From the NCBI RefSeq assembly GCF_026230105.1, contig NC_079477.1:20899001-20963000 (forward strand): a stretch of 64,000 nucleotides of DNA, given 5' to 3'. Numbering within the stretch: position 1 is the stretch's first letter; each line of letters opens with the position of its first letter. The notes under the pieces are model-generated. The model searched no databases. It was not told the origin of the DNA and worked only from the letters and a program-made list of their open reading frames with translations. This DNA is from Diorhabda sublineata. Lineage: Eukaryota > Arthropoda > Insecta > Coleoptera > Chrysomelidae. A program made the position numbers and the translations under genes. Of the stretch, positions 42,855 through 44,453 are shown piece by piece.

Positions 42855-44413
42855 TGCTTTTCAGATAAAAGTATCCACCTTTAATAACTTTTGTAATACT
42901 GGTATTTAGAAAAAATCCAAAAACACGTCAATTTATGTTGGAAGGGGCAAGCATTATGGCTTATTTAAACTTACTGGAAAAGCCACCCCCTCACCCCTAG
43001 CAGCATCCCCTTTATTTTTTTAAATTACTTTTCATATTTTTTATGTAAAATTTGGATACTCCTCTTTGAGCTGATTTCAAAAATGTATAATACTTGTAGG
43101 TTAAAGTGGTTAGTTTATGAGATAAACAATTTTTCTTTTAAGAGCACAAATTTTACTTATTATTTACTTTCACCTTATTTGCCTGTACTAAAATGGGTTG
43201 TACAACAGTTCAAACTCTTTGATATTTTTAACTGTACTATTTATTCTACTTAAAAAATCCAAACAACAAAAAACTCTACTTTTTATTAAAGTTTGACAGA
43301 GGCTCAACAACCCCAATCGTTGTCAACAATAAGTAGAGCGATCGGTGTTTCATCTTCTACAGTTTTCCGAGTTCTACATAAATTCAAGTACCACCCATAC
43401 AAAGTTAAGTTGGTGCACGAGTTTAATGAAGATGATTTTGATCGTCGTCTAGAGTTTTGCGAATCAATGACGCAAATTATCAATAACAATCCACAATTGT
43501 TAAACAATATTTGCTTTTCTGATGAATGCTCATGGTCATTAAATGGCTTAGTAAGTAGGCATAATTGTAGATATTGGGCTGAAAGTGATCCACATATTAT
43601 GCGTGAATTCCATACACAACATCCCCAAAAGTTAAACGTTTGGTGTGGTATCCTAGGTGACCACATTGTCGGACCTTTCTTCATCAACGGAAATTTAAAT
43701 GGTGAATCATATCTTGAGTTACTCAGGGAAGGGGTTGACCCACGTATTACAACAATAATAGAAAATGATGATAACCTTTCCGAAGATTTCCTGATATTTC
43801 AACAAGACGGAGCTCCCCCACACTATGCTATGCCTGTCCGACAATTTTTAAACGAAACATTCCCCGCTCGTTGGATAGGTAGAAGGGGGCAGATGATGGA
43901 GTAGCCACCTAGGTCACCGGATTTAACACCCCTAGACTTCTTTTTATGGGGGTATTTAAAAACAAAAGTTTATGCTACCCAACCAGAATCTCTGGATGAT
44001 TTACGAGAGAGGATAGAAAATGAATGTCGACAATTAAATCCAGCCGTATTAAGCAATGTCAGAGAGGCATTTCAAAATAGATTATACCATTGTATGGAAG
44101 TGAACGGTACTCATTTTGAACACTTATTGTAACTTCATAATAAATAGCACAGTTAAAAAGATTAAAGAGTTTGAACTGTTGTACAACCCATTTTAGTACA
44201 GGCAAATAAGGTGAAAGTAAATAATAAGTAAAATTTGTGCTCTTAAAAGAAAAATTGTTTATCTCATAAACTAACCACTTGAACCTACAAATATGAAAAG
44301 TTTAAATAAGCCATAATGCTTGCCCCTTCCAACATAAATTGACGTGTTTTTGGATTTTTTCTAAATACCAGTATTACAAAAGTTATTAAAGGTGGATACT
44401 TTTATCTGAAAAG

Positions 44414-44453
<40 letters not shown>

